Source: an uncultured Methanofollis sp.
GTDB lineage: Archaea; Halobacteriota; Methanomicrobia; Methanomicrobiales; Methanofollaceae
Reading direction: 5' to 3'
Length of the DNA stretch: 35,132 nt
NCBI RefSeq assembly: GCF_937919355.1
Contig: NZ_CALFSA010000021.1
Coordinates: forward strand, 1 to 35,132
Below are positions 23,678 through 31,436 of the stretch, piece by piece. The position numbers were made by a program, and so were the translations under genes. The notes under the pieces were generated by a model, which ran no database searches, was not told the DNA's origin, and saw nothing but the letters and a program-made list of their open reading frames with translations. Position 1 is the first letter of the stretch. Each line of letters starts with the position of its first letter.

Positions 23678-24715
23678 TTAGAAGTCGGGCTTCGACTTCA
23701 GGGCCTCGACCAGGAGAGCGATGCCTCCTTCGATGTCCTTCGTGTCGAGCACCTCGACAGGCGAGTGGATGTAGCGGGTCGGGATGCTCAGCGTCGTGGA
23801 GGGGATGCCGCCGCGCTCCAGGTGGATGGTGGTGGCGTCGGTCGTGCCGCCCTTACCGACTTCGAGCTGCACCTTGATCTTCTTCCCGGCCGCGGCCGCA
23901 CGCAGCCAGGCGATGACTTTTTTGTTGGCGATGAGGCCCCGGCCATTGCTGTCGATGATGGTGATGACCGGCCCCTCGCCCATCTCCAGGGATGCGTCCT
24001 TCTTCTCGATGCCCGGGTGGTCGCCCGGAATGGTGGTGTCGGTGGCGATGGCGCAGTCCGGGTTGAGAGAGTAGGCGACGGTCTTCGCACCCTTCAGCCC
24101 GACCTCCTCCTGCACCGTGAAGACGCCGTAGATGGTGTGCGGCGACTTCACCGTCTGGAGGGTCTTGATCAGCATCACGCAGCCGGCCCTGTTATCGAAG
24201 GCCTTGCCCGTCACCCTGCCGTTCGCAAGTTCGGTGAACTCGCGGTCGACGGTGACCGGCGTCCCGACCTCGATGCCGAGTTTCTCCGCGTCTTCTGGCG
24301 AGGTGGCGCCGATATCGATGAACATGTCGTCCACCTTCAGGGGCTTCTTGCGGTCCTCCTCCTTCATCACGTGGGGAGGCTTGCCGCCGACGACGCCGTA
24401 CACCGGCCCCTTCGTCCCGTGGAGGATCACACGCTGGGCATAGAGGGTCGGGTCATACCAGCCGCCGACGGTGACGAACCTGACAAAGCCCTTCTCGTCG
24501 ACGTACTTGACCATCAGCCCGATCTCGTCCATATGGGCCGCAAGCAGGATGGAGAAGTCGTCCCCCTTCTTCACGGCGATGAGGTTCCCCATCGTGTCCT
24601 CCCTGATCTCGTCGACGTACGGGGCGACCTCTTCCCTGATCACCGCCGCGACGCTCCCTTCGCTCCCGGAAATACCGTGGGCGTTGGATAATTTCCTCAG
24701 CAACTCCTTTACCAT
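23678..24715 (-). CDS. M42 family metallopeptidase (TET/deblocking aminopeptidase type)
   Basis: The 345-residue protein has the co-catalytic metal site pattern of M42: LLAAHMDEIG (His61, Asp63), GKAFDNRAGC (bridging Asp), FTVQEEVGLKGA (catalytic Glu pair), ATDTTIPGDHPG (Asp) and RYIHSPVE (His). These enzymes form dodecameric tetrahedral particles that trim peptides, a cytosolic step after the proteasome. ATG 24715 follows an excellent site (aggtgatc). Last gene of a three-gene operon. Confidence 0.93.
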   Translation of the reverse strand: MVKELLRKLSNAHGISGSEGSVAAVIREEVAPYVDEIREDTMGNLIAVKKGDDFSILLAAHMDEIGLMVKYVDEKGFVRFVTVGGWYDPTLYAQRVILHGTKGPVYGVVGGKPPHVMKEEDRKKPLKVDDMFIDIGATSPEDAEKLGIEVGTPVTVDREFTELANGRVTGKAFDNRAGCVMLIKTLQTVKSPHTIYGVFTVQEEVGLKGAKTVAYSLNPDCAIATDTTIPGDHPGIEKKDASLEMGEGPVITIIDSNGRGLIANKKVIAWLRAAAAGKKIKVQLEVGKGGTTDATTIHLERGGIPSTTLSIPTRYIHSPVEVLDTKDIEGGIALLVEALKSKPDF

Positions 24716-24742
24716 ACGATCACCTGTTTGTCCTGGGCTACT

Positions 24743-25855
24743 TTAAGTCTCATCGACCGCTTCCCTGATCCGGCCGAGAGCACGCCGCAAGTTGTCCTGC
24801 GAGGCGGCATAACTGAGACGGGCATATGCGGGTGCGCGCGTACCGAAGGCGGTGCCCGGCACGATGATCACGCCTTTTGCGATGACCCTGGCGAAAAGGT
24901 CCGCCTCCATCGGCACAAAGGCATAGAAAGCACCTTCCGGTCTGGGGAAGGAGATGCCGAGGTCGGCAAGGCCGTCGCAGACAAGGTCGCGACGCCGGTG
25001 GTATTCCTCGCGCATCGCCGCGACAGGTTTCTGGTCACCGGTCAGGGCAGCGAGGGCGGCGTACTGCGAGATCGAGGTGGCGCAGGCCTGGCAGTACTGG
25101 TGGACCTTGATGCACTCGTCGATCACCGGTTTTGGTGCGGCCATGTAGCCGAGGCGCCACCCGGTCATGGAGTAGGTCTTCGAGGTGGCATTGATCGTGA
25201 CCACGTCCTCGCCGAAGCGTGCCGCGCTCACATGGGGTTTCCCGTAAGTGAAGTGCTCGTAGACCTCGTCTGCGACGATGGTCACGCCCGCATCGGCGGC
25301 GTACTCCACCAGCGCCCTGATCGACTCCTCGCTCTCCACCATGCCTGTCGGGTTTGCAGGGGTGTTCAGCACGAAGAGGCGCGCACCATCCATCTGCTCC
25401 TTTGCCGCCTCCACGTCGATGTGGAGGGTGGCGTCGAGAGGGACGCCCTCAGGCCTGCCGCCGGCAAGGGTTGCAAGGGCCGCATACGAGACAAAGCCGG
25501 GATCGGCCATCAGGACGCGGTCCCCTTTCTCCACCAGCGCCTGCATCACGATGTGCAGGGCTTCGCTTGCTCCCGCGGTGACGATCACCTGGTCGGGCGT
25601 GTACTGGAGGCCGTTCTCGCGCCTGAACTTCTCTGCGATCGCCTCCCTCAGTTCAGGGATGCCAGCGTTCGCCGTATACCCGGTCATCCCGTTGCGGATC
25701 GCCCTGACCGCCGCCTCACGGATATGCTCCGGAGTCGGGAAATCGGGCTGACCGAGTCCGAGGTTGATGGCGTCCTTCCCCGCACCCTCGAACATCCGCC
25801 TGATCCCGGAGATCTCGATCCCGCGGACCCTCTCTGCAAACCTGTACCCAGTCAT
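24743..25855 (-). CDS. Class I/II pyridoxal-phosphate aminotransferase
   Basis: The 370-residue enzyme has the fold-type I pattern: GLGQPDFPTPEHI, GYTANAGIPELREAIAEKF, VTAGASEALH, LNTPANPTG (cofactor-contacting Asn), IVADEVYEHFTY (Asp) and the Schiff-base lysine in NATSKTYSMTGWRLGYM. It belongs to the aspartate/aromatic aminotransferase group; the exact amino acid is not clear. It lies seven bases downstream of hxlB and 27 upstream of the peptidase. Confidence 0.9.
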   Translation of the reverse strand: MTGYRFAERVRGIEISGIRRMFEGAGKDAINLGLGQPDFPTPEHIREAAVRAIRNGMTGYTANAGIPELREAIAEKFRRENGLQYTPDQVIVTAGASEALHIVMQALVEKGDRVLMADPGFVSYAALATLAGGRPEGVPLDATLHIDVEAAKEQMDGARLFVLNTPANPTGMVESEESIRALVEYAADAGVTIVADEVYEHFTYGKPHVSAARFGEDVVTINATSKTYSMTGWRLGYMAAPKPVIDECIKVHQYCQACATSISQYAALAALTGDQKPVAAMREEYHRRRDLVCDGLADLGISFPRPEGAFYAFVPMEADLFARVIAKGVIIVPGTAFGTRAPAYARLSYAASQDNLRRALGRIREAVDET

Positions 25856-25862
25856 ATGCCGG

Positions 25863-26462
25863 TCACTCGATATTGGCGTGCCTGCATTTGAGTGCTTCGA
25901 CGTCTGTCTCCGTGATCTCCATCAGGCGAGAGACGATCGCATCGGAGAAGACCATGCATGCCGTCTCGAAGATCGTGCCCAGAGGGGCGAAAGACTTGTG
26001 TTCGCCCATCATCTGCCTGATCTCGAACTCGGCTGACTCGTCCTTCACCTCGTCGCGGTGACTCTCGACCTCGACCATGCAGTCGGCGATCTTCCCGATC
26101 CGGGAGTCACAGTTGGAGGTGATCAGGCAGACCCGGCCGCCGATCTCCTTTGCGGTCTCGGCGAGTTCGGCGACCGTCTTCGTCTTCCCTGAACCGGAAA
26201 AGACGACGAGGACGTCGTCGGCCTGCATGGCGGGGGTGATCGTCTCACCGACGACAAAAGACTGCAGGCCGAGGTGCATCAGCCGCATCGCAAATGCTTT
26301 TGCCACCAGACCGGAACGTCCGGCCCCGAGGACGTAGATCCTTTTTGCACAGAGGAGTTCGTGCAAAAATGATTCCACCTCCGTATCTGCGATCCTGTCG
26401 GCGATGGAAGTAATCCTTGATGCCATCAGGCGCATCATATCCTGGACTTCGTGGTTCTCCAT
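25863..26462 (-). CDS. hxlB: 6-phospho-3-hexuloisomerase
   Basis: The 199-residue SIS-domain protein has YVLGAGRSGLVAKAFAMRLMHLG, the substrate loop VVFSGSGKTKTVAE, and LGTIFETACMVFSDAIVSRLME with the C-terminal H near the end (KCRHANIE), as in PHI. It interconverts 3-hexulose-6-phosphate and fructose-6-phosphate; in archaea without a pentose phosphate pathway this route makes ribulose-5-phosphate, with the partner synthase (hxlA or Fae-Hps) elsewhere. ATG 26462 has gaagga upstream. First gene of the operon. Confidence 0.92.
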   Translation of the reverse strand: MENHEVQDMMRLMASRITSIADRIADTEVESFLHELLCAKRIYVLGAGRSGLVAKAFAMRLMHLGLQSFVVGETITPAMQADDVLVVFSGSGKTKTVAELAETAKEIGGRVCLITSNCDSRIGKIADCMVEVESHRDEVKDESAEFEIRQMMGEHKSFAPLGTIFETACMVFSDAIVSRLMEITETDVEALKCRHANIE

Positions 26463-26573
26463 GATCCTTCAGATAGGGTGGTCGTGCCAACTACATGAGA
26501 ATATCGTGGATGCCCGGTTTCAGATGGGAAATGTCATCTTTCAGGAGGGCAATGTCTATGCAGACCGGTAGCA

Positions 26574-27368
26574 ATGATGCAACCCTATTACTCCTGCGAC
26601 GGCGTGACCCTCTACCATGGGGACTCTGTCGAGTGCATGAACGCCATGCCAGAGGGCTCCGTCGACCTCATATTTGCAGACCCGCCGTACAACCTCTCGA
26701 ACGGGGGGTTCACCTGCCAGAGCGGGAGGAGGGCGCCTGTCGACAAAGGTGCGTGGGACCGGAGCGGTGGGATCAGGGAGGACTTTGACTTTCACTGCCG
26801 CTGGATAAAGGCCTGCGGTCGTCTCCTCCGCGAGGGGGGGACGATCTGGATCAGCGGCACCTACCACTCGATCTATGCCTGCGGGTATGCCCTCCAGAGT
26901 CTCGGCTTTCATATCCTCAATGACATCTGCTGGTTCAAGCCGAACGCCCCGCCCAACCTGAGCACGCGGGTCTTCACAGCGAGTCACGAGACCCTGATCT
27001 GGGCGCGGAAAGGAGAGGGACGCCACACCTTCAACTATGACGATATGAAACACGGGGCCTGGGACTATGATGTCCTGAAAAGGCCGGGAAAGCAGATGCG
27101 CTCTGTCTGGTCTGTCCCGACACCGAAGAGGTCGGAAAAGAGGGAGGGAAAGCACCCGACCCAGAAACCCCTCGCCCTCCTCCAGCGCGTGATCCTGGCG
27201 AGTTCCTATGAGGACGAACTGGTGCTCGACCCCTTTGCCGGGAGTTCGACGACCGGGATCGCCGCGTGCCTCCTCGGCCGCCGCTTTATCGGTATCGAGA
27301 AGGAGCAGGCCTACCTCGACCTCTCGGTCAGGCGTTTCCGGGCGCTCCTCGGCGAGGACGACGAGTGA
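26574..27368 (+). CDS. Site-specific DNA methyltransferase, beta class (orphan)
   Basis: The 264-residue enzyme has the amino-methyltransferase motif IV DPPY (36-39), followed by NLSNGGFTCQSGRRAPVDKGAWD, a pattern shared by beta-class adenine methyltransferases of the DpnA/HinfI neighbourhood, then HPTQKP (194-199) and the AdoMet motif FAGSSTTG (221-228) near the end. The order IV before I defines the beta class. It methylates N6 of adenine or N4 of cytosine in an unknown site. No restriction endonuclease gene is adjacent. ATGs at 26574 and 26577 are both possible. Confidence 0.88.
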   Translation: MMQPYYSCDGVTLYHGDSVECMNAMPEGSVDLIFADPPYNLSNGGFTCQSGRRAPVDKGAWDRSGGIREDFDFHCRWIKACGRLLREGGTIWISGTYHSIYACGYALQSLGFHILNDICWFKPNAPPNLSTRVFTASHETLIWARKGEGRHTFNYDDMKHGAWDYDVLKRPGKQMRSVWSVPTPKRSEKREGKHPTQKPLALLQRVILASSYEDELVLDPFAGSSTTGIAACLLGRRFIGIEKEQAYLDLSVRRFRALLGEDDE

Positions 27369-27374
27369 CGTCTC

Positions 27375-27872
27375 TCAGATGAAACGCTCGAACCGTTCCT
27401 TTCCTGCCTTGCAGATGGGACAGATCTCCGGCGGTTTTTCGCGGGCGCAGAGATAACCGCAGACCTTGCAGCGCCAGACCGGGAGGGGGAGATGCCCTGT
27501 GATCCCGCCGGAAGGGTGTGCCTCTCCTTTTTCCGGTCCGCCCGGCGGTCGGCGCTCGGGAACAGGCCGCCGCGCCTCCACCTTCCCGGACGCAACCCCT
27601 GCGGAGACGTAGAGGGCGCAGTAGCAGGCGCCATAGTCGGCGAGGTCAGGGTCGCGGTAGTCGCAGGGGCAGATGATGTCGAGGTCCCTCTCTTTCTCAC
27701 CCGTGGCGAGGCGGCAGGGGCATGAAGGGTAGCTGTATCTTTCTGTGTTGGTCAGGAGTCCCCTGACAAGTCCCGCGACGAAGACCCTGTCGGGGTTGAG
27801 GCGGTACCCCCCGGCCTCGGCCTCCTTTTTCAGGCGGAGATATTCTCTCTCGACACGGTCGTCAGGGATCAT
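27375..27872 (-). CDS. Ferredoxin:thioredoxin reductase catalytic subunit fused to rubredoxin
   Basis: The 165-residue protein has an N-terminal FTR catalytic domain with CPC (51-53), CPC (68-70) and CYC (83-85), the last in place of the plant CHC, giving the 4Fe-4S cluster plus active disulfide. A Pro/Gly-rich linker (about 100-130) leads to a C-terminal rubredoxin-like domain with Cys135, Cys138, Cys151 and Cys154. It passes ferredoxin electrons to a disulfide partner. Its ATG overlaps the stop of the glutaredoxin gene by four bases, so that protein is the likely partner. Confidence 0.9.
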   Translation of the reverse strand: MIPDDRVEREYLRLKKEAEAGGYRLNPDRVFVAGLVRGLLTNTERYSYPSCPCRLATGEKERDLDIICPCDYRDPDLADYGACYCALYVSAGVASGKVEARRPVPERRPPGGPEKGEAHPSGGITGHLPLPVWRCKVCGYLCAREKPPEICPICKAGKERFERFI

Positions 27873-28150
27873 TCCGCGAGGGCCTCCCTGATCTCGTTCT
27901 CCTGGTAACCGATGATCACCTTCCCGTTGACCACGAGCGTCGGAAACGAGCCGAGGGGGTTGTAGAGTTGCAGCATCTCGGAATAAGTCTGCTCCATCTC
28001 GACCTTCGGGAGAAGGTCAACAAAGACATAGTCGAAGGCGACGCCGAGTGTGGTAAGGAGTTCTTTGGTCTTTGCGCACCACCCGCAGGTGCTCAGGGCA
28101 TAGAGGTAGATAGGGCCCCGGTCTTTGCCGTCCACATGTATCATATCCAT
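27869..28150 (-). CDS. Glutaredoxin family protein (CGWC active site)
   Basis: The 93-residue thioredoxin-fold protein has STCGWCAKTKELL as active site, YVFVDLLP after it, the cis-proline segment GSFPTLVVNG and IIGYQENEIREAL. The TATA-like cattatg on the minus strand (about 28182-28188) suggests transcription from about 28160, so ATG 28150 or 28144 is the start rather than the upstream 28183. It is coupled to the FTR-rubredoxin gene and probably takes its electrons. Confidence 0.88.
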   Translation of the reverse strand: MDMIHVDGKDRGPIYLYALSTCGWCAKTKELLTTLGVAFDYVFVDLLPKVEMEQTYSEMLQLYNPLGSFPTLVVNGKVIIGYQENEIREALAE

Positions 28151-28246
28151 GGTATCTCGATGCGAGGATGACAGGGGCATCACATAATGATTTCGGAATG
28201 ATGGGATCAGAAGATTGATGTCTCTGCACCGCCCCCGCAGGCGTAC

Positions 28247-28567
28247 ATGCTCCTTGAGGTCTACGCCGCGGCCGCCGCCGTCTTCAGCCTTATCGGGGCC
28301 GTCATCATCATCTACGGCGGTGTCGGGGCAGCCGTTGGGACGCTGAGAAAGGAGGTGCTCGGGCGTCCCCTCAGGTACGGCGAGATCAGGCGGGAGTTCA
28401 CCATAAGAATTGTCTTCGGCCTGGACTTTCTCATCGCCGCCGACATCCTCCTGACCCTTGTCACGCCCTCGCAGGAGGAGATCCTCTTCCTGGGGAGCAT
28501 CGTCATCATCAGGACGATCCTGGGGTACTTCCTCACCAAAGAGGCGACCGAGTTCAATCTAGACTGA
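28247..28567 (+). CDS. DUF1622 domain-containing membrane protein
   Basis: The 106-residue protein has three hydrophobic spans (about 4-28, 54-72, 79-96) and the family features VFGLDFLIAADILLTL and RTILGYFLTKE. DUF1622 proteins are small integral membrane proteins of unknown role. The ATG at 28247 has no strong ribosome binding site. A T-rich stretch follows the stop. Confidence 0.85.
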   Translation: MLLEVYAAAAAVFSLIGAVIIIYGGVGAAVGTLRKEVLGRPLRYGEIRREFTIRIVFGLDFLIAADILLTLVTPSQEEILFLGSIVIIRTILGYFLTKEATEFNLD

Positions 28568-28573
28568 AAAATA

Positions 28574-28588
28574 TTTTTTGTTGATTTT
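28574..28588 (+). terminator. T-rich terminator after the DUF1622 gene
   Basis: Runs of six and four T residues (28574-28579 and 28585-28588) begin seven bases after the stop codon. Confidence 0.5.
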
Positions 28589-28701
28589 GTTGAATGGTTC
28601 ATGAAATGAAGTTCCAAGCGGATCTACAGAGCCGATTTCTGAACCGGATGCACCCTCTTTATCAGCGTGACTGGGGGTTCTGATCAGTTCTGGGATAACA
28701 T

Positions 28702-28728
28702 CTGGTAAACCCTGTCAGGGTATGCCAG
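28702..28728. repeat. 27-bp near-perfect inverted repeat in a 236-bp gap
   Basis: The gap 28568-28803 holds no credible gene. In its middle 13-base arms (ctggtaaaccctg and its partner) pair at 12 of 13 positions around one central base, counting one G-T pair; the inner accctg-t-cagggt is perfect. The word cagttctgg occurs on both sides (28686-28694 and 28726-28734). It may be a protein site or part of an unannotated RNA. Confidence 0.5.
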
Positions 28729-28780
28729 TTCTGGAGGGTTGCACCGCAGCCAACAACACAAGCACAGCAACAGACCGAGC

Positions 28781-28786
28781 AAAAAA
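28781..28786 (-). terminator. Oligo-T tract after nadC
   Basis: Six T residues on the minus strand lie about 18 bases past the nadC stop, at the end of the nad operon. Confidence 0.4.
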
Positions 28787-28803
28787 GAGGGAATGACGAC
28801 GAT

Positions 28804-29646
28804 TCACTTCCTGTCGGGCACAACGTCCAGACTGACGTCGACGTTCCTGACAGAGTGAGTGAGGGCGCCCATGCTGATGATGTCGGCCCCAGTCCGGGCA
28901 TAGGCGGGGAGGGTGGTGCGGGAGACGCCGCCCGATATCTCGACAACGACCTTCTCTCTCAGGCCGGAGGTCATGAGGGCGGCCACTGCCGCCCTGACCC
29001 CCTCGGGTGTCATGTTGTCCAGGAGGACGATGTCAGCGCCGTACTCCGCCGCCCTGACGGCGTCTTTCGCCGACTCCACCTCGACCTCCACCTTATGGTA
29101 CGGGGAGTGCGTCTTCGCCCGCCGCACCGCCTCCTCCAGGCCCACAAGGGCGAGGTGGTTGTCCTTGATCATGACCATATCGGAGAGGGAGAAGCGGTGT
29201 GACACGGCACCACCGAGCACCGCGGCCTTCTTGTCGAGTGCCCTGAGGCCGGGACAGGTCTTCCTGGTGGAGGCGACTCGCACCGCAGGGTCGACCGCCT
29301 GCACCGCCTCCACCGCCTCACGTGCTGCCGTCGCAATCCCGCTCATACGTCCCATGATATTGAGGGCAGTCCTCTCGGCAGAGAGGATTGCACGGGCAGA
29401 TCCCCTGATCGCCATGACGACAGTCCCCGCGGCGACCATCTCGCCGTCCTTCACCTTTGCCACCGCTGTTGCACCGAGGTGAGAGAAGAAGAACGCCGCC
29501 TCCTCAACTCCGGCGATGACGCACGCCTCCTTCGCCCTGATCACGGCCGAAGCCGTCATATCGGCAGGGATGACGGCATCGCAGGTGAGGTCGCCAAAGG
29601 GGGTGTCCTCCTCCAGGAAAGAGAGGAGCATGCGTGCATCGACCAT
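28804..29646 (-). CDS. nadC: Nicotinate-nucleotide pyrophosphorylase (carboxylating)
   Basis: The 280-residue enzyme turns quinolinate and PRPP into nicotinate mononucleotide, CO2 and pyrophosphate. Motifs: EDTPFGDLTCDAVIP at the N-terminus, ERTALNIMGRMSGIAT, STRKTCPGLRALDKKAAVLGGAVSHRF, MIKDNHL, VEVEVES and DIVLLDNMTPE, with basic residues that bind phosphates and quinolinate. ATG 29646 uses gaggtgag, which overlaps the nadA stop. Last gene of nadX-nadA-nadC. Confidence 0.96.
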   Translation of the reverse strand: MVDARMLLSFLEEDTPFGDLTCDAVIPADMTASAVIRAKEACVIAGVEEAAFFFSHLGATAVAKVKDGEMVAAGTVVMAIRGSARAILSAERTALNIMGRMSGIATAAREAVEAVQAVDPAVRVASTRKTCPGLRALDKKAAVLGGAVSHRFSLSDMVMIKDNHLALVGLEEAVRRAKTHSPYHKVEVEVESAKDAVRAAEYGADIVLLDNMTPEGVRAAVAALMTSGLREKVVVEISGGVSRTTLPAYARTGADIISMGALTHSVRNVDVSLDVVPDRK

Positions 29647-29653
29647 TCCCTTC

Positions 29654-30547
29654 TCACCTCTTGAGTGCGATCATCCTCTCGATGGCCCGGCGCGCCCCGG
29701 CGGCGACGCTCTCGTCCACGGTCACCCGGTGCTGCCCGTACTTCAGGGCCATGAGCACGTCCTCGGCCGTCGTCATCTTCATATCGGCACATTCCATGCC
29801 CTTGACTGCGTGAAAAACTGCGTCCGGGAAGGTCCGGCCGAGACGATAGGTCATCGCCTCCTCGGTGAGCACGGTCCACTGCGGGTGGAGGTGGGCCTGC
29901 CTCATCATTCCACCGGTGGAGGCGACAATGTCAGACGCTGCCTGCACCTCGGGACTGCACTCGGGGTGGCAGACGACCGCGTCGCCCTGCACCCGTCCGG
30001 CCTCGACGTCTGCAAGGGTGAACCTCTGGTGCACGGGGCAGTGACCGTCTGCAGGCAGGGGTAAGATGGTCTTCTCAGGTACCTGACCCCGTACATAGGA
30101 GGCCAGGTTGGCGTCCGGACCGACGAAGACCACGTCCTCGTCGAGAGACCTGACGACGTCGACGGCATTCGCCGATGTGCAGGTGATGTCGGCCTCTGCC
30201 TTGCACTCGGCCGTTGAATTGACGTACACCACGACGGCCGCGTCAGGGTGGACAGACCGTGCGTCCCGGATCATGTCGGGCGTCAGCGCCTGCGCCAGGG
30301 GGCAGGTCGCCTCTCCTGCCGGGAGGAGGACGGTCTTTGCGGGGTTCAGGATCTGGGCGGTCTCTGCCATGAAGTCGACGCCGCAGAGAACGATCACGTC
30401 GGCATCGGTATTTTTCGCACGAATCGCAAGTTCGAGACTGTCGCCGACGAAATCGGCGACGTCCTGCACCGCAGGCACCTGGTAGTTGTGGGCGAGGACA
30501 ACCGCATTCCTCTCCTCCTTCAACCTGCTGATCTCGTCGGCTATCAT
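29654..30547 (-). CDS. nadA: Quinolinate synthase
   Basis: The 297-residue enzyme condenses iminoaspartate with dihydroxyacetone phosphate using a 4Fe-4S cluster. The three likely cluster cysteines are Cys82 (EATCPLA), Cys170 (DGHCPVH) and Cys253 (GMECADM). Other family motifs are AHNYQVPAVQDVADFVGDSLELA, CGVDFMAETAQILNP, YVNSTAECKAEADITCTSANAV, GPDANLA and HPECSPEV. Its ATG overlaps the nadX stop by four bases. Confidence 0.96.
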   Translation of the reverse strand: MIADEISRLKEERNAVVLAHNYQVPAVQDVADFVGDSLELAIRAKNTDADVIVLCGVDFMAETAQILNPAKTVLLPAGEATCPLAQALTPDMIRDARSVHPDAAVVVYVNSTAECKAEADITCTSANAVDVVRSLDEDVVFVGPDANLASYVRGQVPEKTILPLPADGHCPVHQRFTLADVEAGRVQGDAVVCHPECSPEVQAASDIVASTGGMMRQAHLHPQWTVLTEEAMTYRLGRTFPDAVFHAVKGMECADMKMTTAEDVLMALKYGQHRVTVDESVAAGARRAIERMIALKR

Positions 30548-31302
30548 GTCCCTATCCTCATGGGTTCGTCGAGATTCTTGAGCAGGGTCACGATGGACAG
30601 GGCAGCGAGATAACTTGTCGCCGGGTTGTCAGGGCTTGGCAGGTTCCGCACCGTGATCGTCGCGTCCCCGAAGTCTCCCTCGATGACGATCTCGTGGACG
30701 TTCCTGTCCACGGCAGGGTCTGCCCAGAGTTCCACGTCCACCGTGCGGCCGGCGGCGAGTTCAAGGGCGACAGAGACATTGGTGTTCTTCGGGTAGTGCT
30801 TGATGCACTCGTGTGCCGCTCCCGAGAAGAGGAGAGTGCGCTCGGCGCACTCGACATTGAGGGAGCGGGGGTTCTTCGTCGTCCTGAGGAGGAGGCGGTG
30901 GATCCCGGAGATCTGCCCGATCTTCAGGTTGTCAAGCCCGAAGATCGCTCCGCTCGGGATGTAGATCTTCCTGCCGAGCGACCGGGCGAGGTCATTGATG
31001 GCGTCCCGGAATTTTTTCTCGGCAAAGGCGCCGACACTCATCACCACGAGGTCCTTGCCATGTTCAAGGACCGCGGCGGCATGTGCCTGAGCGGCAGCGA
31101 CAGAGGCCGCCTCCACAACGATGTCAAAATCTGCACTGAGGAACTCTTCGATATCCCGGAACACCCTTGCATTGCAGAGTGTCCCCAGTTCCTCCGCGCG
31201 CTCGGGCATCTGGTCATACAGGGCGACAATATCGACTCCCACATGGTTTTTGACTATTATATTGGCGATATTGCCGCACCCCAGCAGGCCTATCGTGAGC
31301 AT
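30544..31302 (-). CDS. nadX: L-aspartate dehydrogenase
   Basis: The 252-residue NAD(P)-dependent enzyme oxidises aspartate to iminoaspartate, replacing aspartate oxidase (NadB) in anaerobes and archaea. The N-terminal Rossmann motif GLLGCGNIA and the C-terminal HYPKNTNVSVALELA, with the catalytic His and the substrate-binding KNxNV, are diagnostic. It opens the nad operon. A minus-strand TATA-like cttaaccc lies about 27 bp before ATG 31302, so the message may be leaderless. Confidence 0.95.
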   Translation of the reverse strand: MLTIGLLGCGNIANIIVKNHVGVDIVALYDQMPERAEELGTLCNARVFRDIEEFLSADFDIVVEAASVAAAQAHAAAVLEHGKDLVVMSVGAFAEKKFRDAINDLARSLGRKIYIPSGAIFGLDNLKIGQISGIHRLLLRTTKNPRSLNVECAERTLLFSGAAHECIKHYPKNTNVSVALELAAGRTVDVELWADPAVDRNVHEIVIEGDFGDATITVRNLPSPDNPATSYLAALSIVTLLKNLDEPMRIGT

Positions 31303-31436
31303 TCATATATGATAGGCAGAGGCAGGGTTAAGCATTGTGATGAAACCCATAATGGCTCTTCCGATGCCGTCAAAGCGTGACAGGAGATGGGCCTTTGTCT
31401 GCAGAATGATATGGTCGGGCGCCCCAGTACATACCA

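Noticed and set aside
23609..24691. 360-codon plus-strand frame opposite the M42 peptidase gene
   Set aside because: It is antisense to a gene with all metal ligands in place.
24728..25891. 387-codon plus-strand frame opposite the aminotransferase gene
   Set aside because: The opposite strand encodes a complete aminotransferase; this translation has no recognisable pattern.
26495..26573. Short in-frame leader ORF before the methyltransferase gene (ending in the GNVYADR codons)
   Set aside because: It has no clear ribosome binding site and is too short to support; it could be chance.
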